Shown here: positions 48,865-61,710 of the stretch, one piece after another
Layout: every line of letters starts with the position of its first letter
How positions within the stretch are numbered: the stretch's first letter is position 1
NCBI GenBank assembly: GCA_015698045.1
Contig: BLAL01000047.1
Coordinates: forward strand, 1-64,000
DNA: 64,000 nt
Direction: 5' to 3'
From: Rhizophagus clarus
Lineage: Eukaryota; Glomeromycota; Glomeromycetes; Glomerales; Glomeraceae
Made by a program: the position numbers and the translations under genes
Notes under the pieces: generated by a model
What the model was told of the DNA's origin: nothing
The model's database searches: none
The model's input: the letters and a program-made list of their open reading frames with translations, nothing else

Positions 48865-50719
48865 TTAAACGGTTGGACTCCAGAATTCCTCAATGTTGTC
48901 AGGAATTTCTAACCCATCTTGTTCTTCTGGATGAAGATTTGGAATATATGCTATTGAAATAAAGGTTAGTTTATAAACAATTCTTAACGAAAAAATTTCA
49001 ATTGTCTTTTATATATGTACCATCATCACATCTACAGAATTCTTGGTATAAAACTAAAAAATTAAATAAGATTACATTTAATTTAATAAGATGCTTTTTA
49101 AATTAAATTATTTTTAAAGAGAAAGTATTAATTACCTTTTTGTTCTTCTATTAATAATTGATATTAGAAAAATTAACATTATTATTTGATGTTTAAAACA
49201 TGGTTAAAATACAAATAAGAAATTATGATAAATGTTGCTTAATATTACCTTCTGATATATTCTTAGGTTCCGGCAAGTAGTTTCCAAATATATGCATTTT
49301 ACTCTTGGAAATAAACATACTAGATATATTTTGGTTACTTGTAACCGGACTTAAAAAAGTATTATTTAGATCGTTTCGATCATCATGTTGAAATGCTTCA
49401 CTAGGGTGTTCCTCACAATATCTCTTATTGATCTCTTTTATTCTATGAAAAAGAGTTTCAATATTAGGTCTATTTTCTGGAATGGCATCCCAACATTGTT
49501 TCATTAATTCCATATATTCTGAGGGAGTTCCTGGTACAATAGCTGGTCTCATGCCATTAAAAATATTTAACACAAGATTAAAATCGTGATAATAACCACA
49601 AAAAGGATGTTGTCCGGATGATATTTCCCACATAAGCATACCAATACTGTAAATATCGGATTTGATAGTATGTTTTTTTCCAATAATAACTTCAGGTGCT
49701 ATATAAGGAAGATTTCCGTATAGACTTCTTATTGGTTTATCGACAGAACCACAAAATCCAAGGTCACTAATGTACCAATAATGTTCCTTTTGTGAATATA
49801 GTACATTTCCGGAGTGCAAATCTCTATGAACTACTTTCTCACTAACATGAATTTTATGCAGCGCGCTACATATGTTGATGACCACCTTAAATTTCTTTGG
49901 CCAACTAAGGCTTCCACGATGCTTTTTCAAATAGCCTTCTAAGTCCATATCCATCTTAGTCATTACTAGCATATAATTTCCAGATCGATCTTGAGTTAGT
50001 CCAAAGCATTGTACTATGTTCATCCATTTATTACATATAGATAAATGTGATTCAGCCTATTAAAAAAAACAATAATAATCAATTTTTAAAAAAACTATAA
50101 CTTCTTTAATCCCTTTTAATTTTAGAATACAAACCTCTTCAAACCAACTTCGATTTGCACTTTTAACATTTTCTAATTTTTTAATAATAACGACTTGATT
50201 TCCAATTCTTTTTAATCGTTTTTTACCAGAATCCCATTCATTATACTGTCCATCAATCCAATTTGCTGTATAAATTTCAGCGAAACCACCTTTTGTTAGA
50301 TAACTAATATTTTTTAATTTTTCATATGGAATCCATTCAACTATCATGTCTGGTTTAAGGGTTTCTGATTGACATTTCCGTATTAATTTATCAATGTCAT
50401 CATTTCCGGATTTCCAATTATTATAATTTGACTTTAAATAAATTCGAACACAATGTTCGCAATATGATGTTGCAAAACATTTTTGTTTGCAATTTTCACA
50501 AATTCTTTCTTCCCCTGACTTAAAAAGAACTTTGTCACTATCGTAAATACTCTGCAATATCTTCACTGCCTCTTTTATCTCATCGGGAGACAAGTCTTCA
50601 CAATCATTGATAAATTGTAATCTAAACTCATGTTGAGTGTGTATGTTGTTATATTTTACATCATCCGTCGATTCGTATGCATGGTTAATTTTGGCATTAA
50701 TTAATTCGTGTCGAAGCAT
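48865..50719 (-). CDS. TKL-like protein kinase with N-terminal Cys cluster
   Basis: Five exons are in frame: 50135-50719 (585 nt), 49249-50056, 49136-49147 (12-nt microexon), 49021-49053 and 48865-48950, ending EEFWSPTV and TAA. The Cys cluster CENCKQKCFA, YCEHC precedes VEWIPYEKL. Kinase motifs are TKGGFAEIYTANW, the VIIK Lys, HRDLHSGN (catalytic Asp kept), SDLGFCG and APEV, with MLMWEISSG and RPNIETL in the C-lobe. All key residues are present. The tail NLHPEEQDGLE matches the C-terminal motif of the other kinases. The stop lies 130 bp from the hAT-like element's right end. Confidence 0.92.
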
Positions 50720-50729
50720 AACGTAAATT

Positions 50730-52500
50730 GATTTAACGAGAATCTATTCTTTTTTTTTTTTTTTTTATGATAAAAAAAGAAAAAAAAAAGTGTAAGAAAA
50801 AAAATTGTCACTACTTATAGATAGACTTTGTTTGACATTAGTCATAAATCCGTTTGCATTTTGCACCCTGGAATATATAAATATAGTTTAATAGGATGAA
50901 CTAATTTAGCATGATAAAAAAAAATCATAGCAATGATAAATTTCCTAATCACTTTCAACAAAATGAACAAAGATGCACAAAGTAATTTAATTAGGAAAGG
51001 TGTATTTACTCATTAGCCGTCGTCCCAATTATGACTAGTATTGTGTAATCATCTACGCCATCCATGCATTTAGCGTGACAAATAAAAAAAAAACGACATT
51101 TTTTTTTTCTTTTTCTTTTTAATTTACAAACATGCAAGAAAAAAATATTAAAACATTGGTGCATGAATGAATTTCAAAAAAAGTAATTTGTATGTTATTA
51201 TACTAGTTAACACATACTGTACAAAACAAAAGTGAGAGGATGGATGTAAAAACACAATTATTCATCATAGTTTCTGATTATCAACGTAAATAGGTTATGA
51301 TCGTCAATCTATTGAAACGAGATAATTAGCCCCTGTACTTTACAGCCTTCATGCATTGTTTGTGAAATGGGTACCAAATTTTTGATCGATCTTAACTTTT
51401 TTTTCAATGTGACTCCATAAATCTTCGTGACGTATATTAGACTGTGACGTCATAAATGATTAAAAGGAATAATACCATGTGAATTTAATTGTTGGAATGC
51501 ATGTTAATAACACTTTCAGAGAACAACATTACGGTAAAAGAGTGTTTGAAATAAAATAATCATTCATGTCTTTCCTTTTTTGGATATTTCCGGCCGAAAT
51601 TTTATATCTTCCTTAGAACTGACTAGCATTATCGTAATTCTAGCTTTAAAAAACGGATATAGCTAGTAAGTTATGGCCTTTGTTAGTGATCATAAGCTTG
51701 TAGGGGCTTGCAAGTTTTCATATTTTGAAGATCCAGCTTACAAATTAATAGTGACACAGATCGTTTAATTTAACGGCGCAGAAATTTCTGATAACGCAAC
51801 CTTATAAATTGTAGGTTACAAATATAGATTAATGAACAATGATGCAATCTGCCTATCCGCAAGCCGAATATATAGTGCGTCAGTTATCCATAAATTGAGA
51901 ACAAACAAAATCCAAGGATTTATGTGGATCATCTGTCGCAACATACGTGGATGCTGATTGATTGGATGGAAAATATCCGCGGATTGTATCACTAATACGG
52001 ATGATGCAATTCTTTACATGGATGGAGGTAATATATAGCTTTTTCTTGAGGTATTACAATTATATTGTAAGAAAATTTAATGTGTTCACTCTAAGGACTT
52101 ACTTAGTTTGTTACAAGAATATACTACGTATATCGCTCATAATTGGCCATGTAAATGAATTTTGTGTACGAATGCATAAATACAAATGCATACATGTCAC
52201 CAAAGTTATTCGTTTATAAATATTGCGGTTATGAACAATTACGAAAGAAGAAATGAGCAGATAGGTGTTACCATTAAATCAATGTGTTTAGTCGCACTTA
52301 TACCATACTTATTCATCAACTTATCATTAAGTGTGGACAACTAGCATGAGGGGGAAAATTTTGGGATAATGCCGAATTGGAGGTAGCTATAAATAGCCTA
52401 TAATAAAGTTGAAGAAAACTGGAGTATGTCTCGTAATCGATCATTTTAATTTGTCAAACGTTCTTTTCAATTTTAACAGGCCGACCAATAATCTCTTGCC
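50730..52500. other. Intergenic region
   Basis: A/T homopolymers lie just upstream of the kinase start. No gene is supported; the plus-strand frame at 51962-52219 has no motif. Confidence 0.35.
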
Positions 52501-52530
52501 GGTAGCAAGACCAACGCCATCTTGAACGAG

Positions 52531-55087
52531 ATGAAGTTGGATTTAGTATTAAATAGAAAACGTTCTTCAGAATTGGCTGTGAGCGATTTTTCTGGAAGTA
52601 CTAAAAATAAAGGTTAACACAGATAGTGATTAGTTTATATGGGTGTCTTCTTCAAACCTTTCTTGCTTTCCTTATTATTTATGAATGCATGCACAGATTA
52701 AACATACTGGTAACGAATAAAACATGGATAGTGAGGATGACGAGTTAGAATATAGCAACCACGATATAAGTCCAAACATCGAAATGGAGAGAGTAAAAAG
52801 GTATCCCGATGAAGACAGCCCAAGTGACGTTTGGTTACATACCAATTGTTATCTTTTGGCATAATTTTTATTGCCCACCGGTAAATCCATCTATGAGGCG
52901 GTCGCGAAAGTTTACATAAATCACAGTAAGTTTATATTCTTCATTTCTTCTTTTCGTGACCTCTTGATCTAACATTAACCCGTACAATCACATCCATTTA
53001 TTTGTAACCCGTCATGACTAGGTATCATATATATGCATCAGTAAGTCAGAATGAATTGAACAAGATGGTTGGAATTTAAATTCTAGCATCGAATATTCGC
53101 ATTGTAATTTAGTATCATCTGAGACGGAACGTCTATTCACTAAATTATTTGATACTGTATAATTATATTTGATTTTTTTTTATTAATCAATAACAGAATT
53201 CGTTAGATGAATATAAGGAATTTCTTTGTAACTTCAGATTTGACCGTAAAAATAATAAAGAAATGATATTTGTTACAGATTTCTTATTACTATGGTTGTA
53301 AGTATATTGATTTTGTAGAAATCTGCTTATTTATCATTATTAATTTTTTAATTTATCTTAATTATGAAGCACAAAAAACGTATTCAATACATCATTAGCA
53401 TTCCATAGTATCAACAAAAATGAAGCGCTTCTGGGTCGCTAATGATTCATCCTATGTTACAATATCTCACGAATACTACCGACCATGTTATATATGTACC
53501 GCACGGTTTTGATTCTAGTATCAAACCAATATTTGTTTTCATTTCATTTTTTTTGATAGTTTCTTTCAACATATAGAAGCGAGATCCATTTTAAGGCTAG
53601 CGCGAATCAGCGATATACGACGCAATCTTAAGCCTGATGATGATAAGCAAAGGGGTATGAATGTAGATGGTTCTTTTCAGTCACCTAGTGAGAAATAGGT
53701 ATGGTAAAGTTATCTGGCAGCTACTTAATTTCGGATTTGCCTCGATACTTAAAGGATCATGTGAAGGAGTTTTGGAGAAGTCGTGAATCGTGATCTTCTT
53801 AATGACATATATAGTTAAGAAATTGAATAATGGGAATTACAAAGTTCTGAGACGTTTACATACTTGGTTTTCATATACATGGTAAGTAATAGATGAGATG
53901 AACTTATTCTTTGTTTTTGTATTTATTAGTAAATTTTTTCTATTTGCATATAGGGCATATAGGGCTTGAAGTTAGGGTATTTAATTGACGAAAAAAGTCT
54001 CAATCGCTCAATCGATGATTTGATCGATCACACAAACACATGATCGATCAAAAATCGATTTACCATAATTGATCACATGCAATCGATTTCTTGGTCGATT
54101 TTATAGCTCAATTAAACAAAAAAAGGACAATCGACTTAAAATTGATCGATCATTGATTGATTCTATAAAATTTATTAAAATTTATTAAATTTTATTTCTA
54201 AACTTTAAAAACTTATTAAATTTATAGAAAAGAATCATTTGAACCTGAGCAATTATTTTTAGATTGTAAACAGCAATGAACACAAAGCAAGAACTCAATT
54301 CAGATACAAAGTCCACCTTAACACCACTTTTTACGATCTTTAACCTATCATAACAAAAATAGGAGTGAATTGGCATGATAATGTTTGAATATTTACGTTT
54401 TTTGTTCTTGTCTGACATTTTATTTACATAATTCTTTTCTAAATTAATAATTATAGATAAAATGTACAAAAGGTGCCTTTAATTTCTTTATAATGTTTTA
54501 CACAAATATCATATGTTTAATTTGATAATTCACATAAAAAAAATTACATATTATTATTATACAGTCCTGTTGGGACTATCATTTTATGCTGTACCAATAT
54601 TCCATACTATATAATATATTAAGAACTAATTAATTTAATATTAGAATCTGAAAAATTTAATCATTGGTGGTCATTTTGGTTCGGATAATAATGTATAGTA
54701 TAGGCACTATATTATTTATTAAGCATACTTGAACATACAAATATTGCATCATATTACTATGATCGATTAGCATGGGTAAATTGATCAATCAATTTAGGCA
54801 AATTTGATCGATCAAATATCAATCAAAGTTAGTTCAATTTTGATCGAGGCTGAAAACTTATGATCGATTAATTGATTGACTCAATCAATGATCGATCTTA
54901 CTCGACTCGATTAAGAACCCTACTTGAAGTACAAAGTATTCAAAGCATATCGAATATTTCTAATTGGTGTTTTCAGCTACCGATAAGTTGGGACGACCAT
55001 CATGAGTTGATGCATGCACTGAGAAATTTGTGGAATCTTGGCGTTAGTTGGCTTTCGTACAATAAATCCTTTCTGGCGTATACATGA
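52531..55087 (+). pseudogene. Unknown multi-exon gene split by a hAT-like insertion
   Basis: Coding-like pieces occur in order on plus: MKLDLVLNRKRSSELAVSDF (from ATG 52531 to a GT at 52613), MDSEDDELEYSNHDISPNIE (ATG 52724 to TAA 52864), LARISDIRRNLKPDDDKQRG (about 53590-53698), and QSISNISNWCFQLPISWDDH (after 54923, to TGA 55086). The last piece joins across the element at 53973-54922 to an upstream HIGLEVQ, with the target duplication CTTGAAGT inside the coding frame. The family is not recognised and exons cannot be joined confidently. Confidence 0.35.
53973..54922. mobile_element. hAT-like non-autonomous element, copy B (950 bp)
   Basis: It has the same element and orientation as 35409-36352, with TAGGGTATTTAATTGACG at the left and TTAAGAACCCTA at the right. 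A perfect 8-bp target duplication, CTTGAAGT, flanks it (53965-53972 and 54923-54930). Copy B has a small extra CTCAATCG repeat near its left end. No transposase domain is visible. Confidence 0.9.
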
Positions 55088-55429
55088 TGAAGTACCAATC
55101 CGTTGCTAATATAGACGAAAGTTAGTAATAGTAATTTCTTATATTACACCCATATCTAAAAAAAAATCTCACCTGTTGTGATGATCCCATAGAGGTAGTC
55201 GAAATAATCATCAAAAGCGCCTTTCGCTTTCTCTTATTTGTGTGATAGGAGCTTTCGAGTTGTATCAGTCTCTACATAATACCCAAGACCTCCTGGTTTT
55301 GGTTCCCTTCGGTGATTCAAATAAGTTCCTCATTTAATGAACCTATTATTTTTTTGATTACATAATCGACTCGTCTTGTTGCCTCTTCACCAACAACTTC
55401 GAACTGTAGCTCAAGGGACATTCGGAAAC

Positions 55430-55545
55430 GGAAACAGTTGCATTTTTGAAAACCGAATTTAAAACGGATGCAACCGGTTCAACCCTTTTCAAATCGGTTT
55501 TTACAAAACCGGTTGAAACCGATTTATGCACCCGGTTTTATATTT
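55430..55545. repeat. AACCGGTT-rich cluster
   Basis: The words AACCGGTT, AAAACCG and CGGTTTTA occur repeatedly in about 110 bp on both strands, similar to sub-terminal repeats of a DNA transposon. No element boundary was found. Confidence 0.45.
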
Positions 55546-55920
55546 ATTTAATTATCAATTAACATAATGAATAATAATAAAATAGTTAGCAGCAAGTAAA
55601 GTCATGTTCCTGGTTTTCTGATTATGTTTAATTATCAACTTTATGAAATTATATGGTGATCTATATCCAGACCAGAACTCGTTATTTAAACCAAATTACA
55701 TCATAATCAAAATAGTTCTTACATTAGTAGCTATATATAACTTAGGTTTTATATAAATTTTGCTTATTAAATAATAAAGTGCTATTTTATTATGCAAACA
55801 ATCAGCACTTAAAACATTCATTCAATTATTGCGAAAAATAATTATATTTTATACTGAAAAAAATAATTTATTATATACATATATTGTAAAATTTACAAAT
55901 TTGTTACCTAATTTTTAAAT

Positions 55921-57260
55921 TTGTATAAAACCGAACAAAATCATAACCAATTCACATGGAAACAAAAAATCGATATTACTTTTGGAATAATTAAAGCATT
56001 TTATTTTATTCATAAAGAAAATAAAGAAAATGCAATTCATAAAGATTTGCATTCAGGAAATATAGTATATTCACAACTTAATAGCCAATGGCTTATTAGT
56101 GAACTTGGATTTTGTGGACCTGCTGATGAATTATCAAATTGTATATATGGAAATCTTCTTTACATAGCACCAGAAGTCAATAATGGAAAAGAATATACTT
56201 TTAAATCTGATATTTATAGTATTGCAATGCTTATGTGACAAATCTCATCTGGACAACTTCCATTTATTAATGATGATCGTGATGATTATAACCTTGCAAT
56301 AAATATAATTAATGGCATTAGACCAAAAATTGTATTAGGAACTCCTATAGAATATAGAAATTTAATGGAACAAATGTTGGGATGCTGATCCACCAAAAAG
56401 ACCTGATACATATAGCACTTTGGAAATTGGAAAAGGATACAAGAAATGAATTTATATTAACAAAATATACCAGATGAATCATTTCAATCAGAAATATATA
56501 GTAATCTAGAATTAAATAAAATAAATAATATAAATAGCAGTTTATTTACAAGTAAAATTTATCAATTTGATTATTTACCTGAAGCAAAAAGTGCAACGGA
56601 AGGTATTATATTTAATAATTTATTACTTACTAAAACATATCATAACATTAACAAATATCACTTTTATCACTTTTTATATTAAACAGAAGAATTAAAGGGT
56701 AATACAAATATAGCTCTTACTTACTATTATTTGGAATATTGAAGTCATATAATTTAATACTATGAAATGCTATTCAAATAAAAATGCTTTAATAAGAAAT
56801 AATTTTAAGTATTTTGTTTTAAATTACATTAAATTTATAATTAAGTATTTTGATTAATTATTGATTTTTACTTTTTTTTAGTTGAACAGAATAATAGTAG
56901 TAGAACATCGAAAATTAATAGTACATTTAAAGGTCGGTTTACTTTCAAAATCCAGATTTATTATAAAAGTAATTAGATAAATAATAATTTATATTTTAAA
57001 TTTTAGCCAATAGCAAAAGATTATCCAAAATATTTAAAAAGCTACAAATAAAAGATAGTAAATAAATAAGTTATTATTATTTATTAAAGTAATCATGTAT
57101 TGAATGTAATTTTATTTACTATAATGTAAAAGAATCATCACCAAATAAAAGAACAAAATACTAATTTTAATAGTAAGTAAAAATACTAAATATTCTTATT
57201 TATAGGTATTATCTTTATTTTTACTAATAAAGCTTATACAATAATCCAAATTGAATAAAT
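55921..57260 (+). pseudogene. TKL-like kinase pseudogene, 5' truncated
   Basis: Homology to exon 2 of the other kinases starts abruptly at about 55921 (NQFTWKQKIDITFGIIKAFY). It includes HKDLHSGN, SELGFCG (Asp of DLG replaced by Glu) and APEV. MLM is followed by TGA at 56236-56238 where relatives have Trp, then ISSGQLPF. One extra base near 56373 shifts MEQCWDADPP out of frame. The 12-nt microexon survives at 56687-56698, as do later short exons (about 56881-56933 and 57007 onward) and a terminal LYNNPN piece at about 57230. Exon 1 is missing. Confidence 0.85.
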
Positions 57261-57613
57261 TTTCTAGATATTTAAATGCAAATTAAATCAAATTATTTTT
57301 TATATACTTTCATTTTATTATAACTATTATTTTTTTTTATTAATTATTATATTCTACCTTAAATTATTTAAACTCTAGCATATTAAATCTTAAAAATTTT
57401 TCAAGGTATGGGAAATTAATAGTTGCATACTTAATAAATCTATATACAATAAAATAAGATATTTGTGAAATTTATATGAAATCGCTCCTTTTCTTCCCCT
57501 GGTAATCGACTGTGTTCTCTCCCAATTAAGTTTACATAGAATATCTTTCGTTTCGTCCAATTTTTTTTGTATTCTTTCAATACAAGGTATGCAAGTTCTA
57601 GATTAACGAAATC

Positions 57614-58876
57614 TTATCGTGAAGATGAGAGAGAACATTCGTGCATTAGGACTAAATGAAATAATCCACCGGCAGCAGCAAGTGCGTATACTCTAATCTT
57701 GTAGCCTAATTTTCCTTTTTGATTAGCATTTATTTACAGGTAGATGCATGAATTGTAATTTGCAACACTTACCAACTACAATGAGACCCACCAATTATAT
57801 TGCTTGCATTTACGCCCATAAATCGTTCTACAGCATCAACCCATAAGTCTCGGGATTCTAATCCCAATTTGCGAGTATCATCCCATTCCTTGAAACGTGA
57901 ACACTGTGAGAGGCACCGGACACCTCCATACAGCCAATAACTGGGGTCCAGCTGATCTCTTGGTATCCAAATACTGCGTCAACTTTGAATCCTACTCGCG
58001 TACGATCATTTGGATCTGATTCCTTATTTCGGCGTGTTCGGCGTGTTGCTGTTGCCTTTAGTGATGATCCACTGAGTAATATATGTTAGTGCAACCATTT
58101 TTTATAATAATAAGTTAATTAATACATGCATTACTTACTATTTTACCCAATAACGATTATCTTCCCTATAGTTGCGTCAAGGAGAGGAACAATGTTACGA
58201 AATGTATGCTCAATTTCGGATAAATTATTCCTCCTTGGCATTGTAATGTCGTTAAGGCTGAAGAAATTGCATCATTAGTTATGATTTATTCAAAAAGGGA
58301 AATATCTTGCATATTTTTCACTCACATATAATTGAAAAGCATTTAATAATTTTTTCCTCTGCTGTTACAGCTCTAATATCATTTACATCTTCCGTCTATG
58401 AATTAAAAACTTTGTGAAAATTATGCTTTATTATGACTTATTGTTTTAAAGTAATAAAAATAACGATTACCTTCAAAGTAGATCAAAAATTTTGCCGCCT
58501 CCTCAGAAAGTGTTGGAACACAAAAACGTATAGTTTTCGGAAATGCATTCAACATTTTAGGAAAAAATTCGGATAATAATTTTGTCAGACCATGGAAGCG
58601 GATTAGTCAATTAAATAATAGTAAAGTGTACTAAAATTGAAATTATATAAAATTTCGATAATGCAATAAATACATAAATATACAGAAATAAAGCTTACTC
58701 GACAGCATGTTTTCCCTTTTTTAACTTTTTTCGATATTCTTCTATTTTCTTCATTATTGTGGTCCAGCTTAGACTTTCTCCTAAGCTTTCTTCATTGACA
58801 CGAATGACTGATGGCTCATGTAGATCACATTTTCTTCAATCGTCAATGCTGTGTTTGAAAATTCAGTCACTCGAGC
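57614..58876 (-). pseudogene. Unknown multi-exon gene, probably lineage-specific, frameshifted
   Basis: Minus-strand exons read in order: ARVTEFSNTALTIEE, a one-base frame change, CDLHEPSVIRVNEESLGESL then MKKIEEYRKKLKKGKHAVE; RFHGLTKLLSEFFPKMLNAF then TLSEEAAKFLIYFEG; TEDVNDIRAVTAEEKIIKCF; MPRRNNLSEIEHTFRNIVPL; TRRTRRNKESDPNDRTRVGF then VFGYQEISWTPVIGCMEVSG; a frame break; FKEWDDTRKLGLESRDLWVD; and finally YKIRVYALAAAGGLFHLVLM with TAA at 57614. Junctions have GT...AG signals. The family is not named with confidence. At least two frame breaks suggest a pseudogene. Confidence 0.6.
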
Positions 58877-59723
58877 CTAAATAGGTAAAGAAATTAGTGA
58901 GGCCTCAATTGATACTAGAACTTCCGTTTAAAATTAAGATATTCGAATATTTTTGTACGTAAATCATATATTCGAATGGTTATGTTGATATTCGAATATA
59001 CCACGTGATTCGAATATACCATCTAATATTCAAATCTAAAATGTACGTAATTAACCGTCTGTTCAATCTCACCATACGTTTCTTTCTAGCATTTCGAACC
59101 CGAAAGTACATAAAAAGAAACGTTAATAAACGTTTCTTAATTGAAAATATTAAAAAAAAAAACATAAAAAAAAAATTCAAAAAGTTAAGTTTTAAACCTT
59201 ACGTTTTGCCTGATACCTACAAAAAAGAAAATATAAAAAACGTTAATAAGCATTCCTAATTAAAAAAAAATTAATAAAAATAGAAGAACGTAAATTTTTA
59301 ATCGTGAAACTTACCATTACCAGCAACCCAGATTAAAAACCTGAAAAAAAAAAATAACTGCCGACCTGCCTATAAAGGGGAGAAATGAACTGTTGGAAAC
59401 TTACATATAACCTTTATGGTTCCGGTATCGATTGGAAACAGTTCGTTAAAAAATAATAATAAATTTAAAAAAAGGTAGAGTCCCTACCGAAATTTTGATT
59501 TTTTTTGTTGCTGGTATTTTTTGGGTTCGTTCAGTTCTTTGCTTATATCTAAACGTTACCGGCCGTCTAAAAAGAAAAATTGAAAAGTTAACAACGTATA
59601 TTTTTTTTTTGTGGAATAATACATAAATACATAAATAATAGATAAACAATAATACAAACCACCATTACTGCCTACTTCTTTTTTTTTTTTTTTTTTTTTT
59701 TTGAGTGTATTTATAATTCTTGG

Positions 59724-59865
59724 ATTCTTTCAATACAAGGTACTAAGTTCTATCTTTGCGAAAAGATGGGATAAGTCATTCATGCATTAGGACTAAATGG
59801 AACAGCCCGCCGGCAGCCACAAGTGCATACACTCCAAATTTGTAAACCAGTTTTCCATTTGATAA
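59724..59865 (-). pseudogene. Second copy of the last exon of the 57.6-kb gene
   Basis: The sequence from ATTCTTTCAATACAAGGTA (59724) to about 59865 is a diverged direct repeat of 57571-57715. Minus translation gives KLVYKFGVYALVAAGGLFHL then VLMHE, close to the terminal residues of the neighbouring pseudogene. It is a partial duplication. Confidence 0.65.
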
Positions 59866-59899
59866 GCGTTTATTTTTTTTAAAGGTAAAATATTTTGAA

Positions 59900-60960
59900 T
59901 TATAAATTGCAATACTTAACGATCACAGTAAATTATGTCGTTCACATTTACGCGATGATGATTACTATGTGAGGACCGAGGATTGAGCATGGTGTTTCCG
60001 ATGATAACGTCTATGCTTCTCTGTGATGCGTGTCTTAGTTCCTTGAGTTTAGTGATGTAACCTGATTTCCGCGAATTCAATAAGAACTTTAATAATAAAG
60101 TATTGCGAACATGTTGCTTGGTGACAAAGACTCTAAAGGTGCAGAGAGCTCATTGGGGACTAAATTGTGAACCAAAGTACAGTAGGGTGTGAATGATCTA
60201 GAACGTTGTTGACAGCTAATGATGCGGTTTTTCCTATAGTAAAACTGAACAATGTATTTCGTTCCACATATCTTGAAATATCGTCCGGCATTGGAGCGGT
60301 GTTAACATAAGAAATGAGCTTTGATTTGTATTGTAACATTGATAAGGATGATAAGAACAAATTGTCTAAATGTGCGTTGGTGTCAGGTGACTCAGAGCAT
60401 AAAGGGCAGGGAATGCAGGAAATAGTTTTGGTTAATTATGTTGAAGAATATCGTCAGTTGGTAAATTGAATGTAGCCGATTTGATCTTGTGTAAAATGAT
60501 CTTTGATAAGTGATACGACGTGGGAGAGTCGAGCAGGTTATGGTTGACATAAATGTGGTGCTTCCCAATCTATGTTATTATGTTCTAACGCATATGTCAA
60601 AGCTGAATAAAATATTTGATATTTATGTTGCGGGAAAGTTTTAAATAAAATCATGTATAAATGAGATTGTATAAATAGATTTTAGTAAGGACGTGATAAA
60701 TACTATGATGTGAAGCAGGAGAGTAGAGTTTCTCAAATGAACTTTATAGATGATTGACACGCTTGGCGAGTTGTCACGTGAAATAGGTTTGCCCAAAATT
60801 AGCGATTTGGATTTGTCCCAGAAATTTTTTAGGTTGAGAAATATTCAAGTTGAATCTTTCAAAGGTTCAACTTGATGAAGATGGTTGATGAGGATATACG
60901 ACTTGATTCGCTCCCTTAAATTTATTATTGTTGAGGGTTTTACTTCATTCCAGTTCAGAA
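59900..60960 (-). pseudogene. LINE-like remnant with zinc knuckle
   Basis: A minus-strand frame reads ISCIPCPLCSESPDTNAHLD (about 60370-60430), then LSMLQYKSKLISYVNTAPMP and SRYVERNTLFSF. CPLCxnHxxxx resembles the CCHC-type knuckle that follows the reverse transcriptase of many non-LTR retrotransposons, with the last Cys replaced by Leu. Upstream, a DKSKSLILGKPISRDNSPSV stretch is open. No reverse-transcriptase motif was identified, so the call is tentative. Confidence 0.35.
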
Positions 60961-61710
60961 AATGTATCCATCGGCAGAGACCAGCTGATCCATAAAAAGT
61001 GAGGTGATTTCAAAAGTTTTTAGATAAAAATGGTGTGTTAAAATTCGGTTGAATATCCATGTCATATTCTAATACACGAAGTGAGGTACGTAGGTTTTAT
61101 TATTCTATTATAATGAGGTTCAATAGAAAGAGGAATTTGTGATCACTATAATTTTCGAGTCGAATTATAAATTCTTTTGCTTACATATGACTGACAAGTT
61201 TTACTAATAAAATTAAACTTATTACATCAAATTAATAAAAATAATTAAAATAAATTAAAGATATCTTTCTTGGAATGCGTTATAATTTTAACGTTAGGTC
61301 ATAAAAGCTGAAGTAAGATCATAATAAAGGTCACCAGAATTAGTAGTCAATTAAAGAGTACGAAAAATTGGAATTATACAAAAATTTGATAATGGAATAA
61401 GTATTTAAATATGCAAATATTTTCTAACCAGCTTTCATTGACAGGATTTTATAAAGATTGAAAAAATTGAGAGAATTATGGGATATCTGATGATACGATC
61501 ATGGAAATCACGTGAAAAATCCAAATCAGTCTATATTACTTTTTAGATTCTCAAGAGAATTATTATTACAAAGTAGCAATAAAACATCATTCTTAATATT
61601 AATGGTATGTGAAATAATTTTAATTCTTCTATAGAAGAATATAATATATTAAAATAATTTTTTTTTTTTTATCATCTCTTTATATAATTTATTTTTTTTT
61701 TGTTAACAGA

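Noticed and set aside
2315-56238. Nuclear reassignment of UGA to Trp
   Set aside because: Intact genes use TGG, the AT-hook-like gene appears to end in TGA, and the affected frames also carry frameshifts and other stops; mutational decay is simpler.
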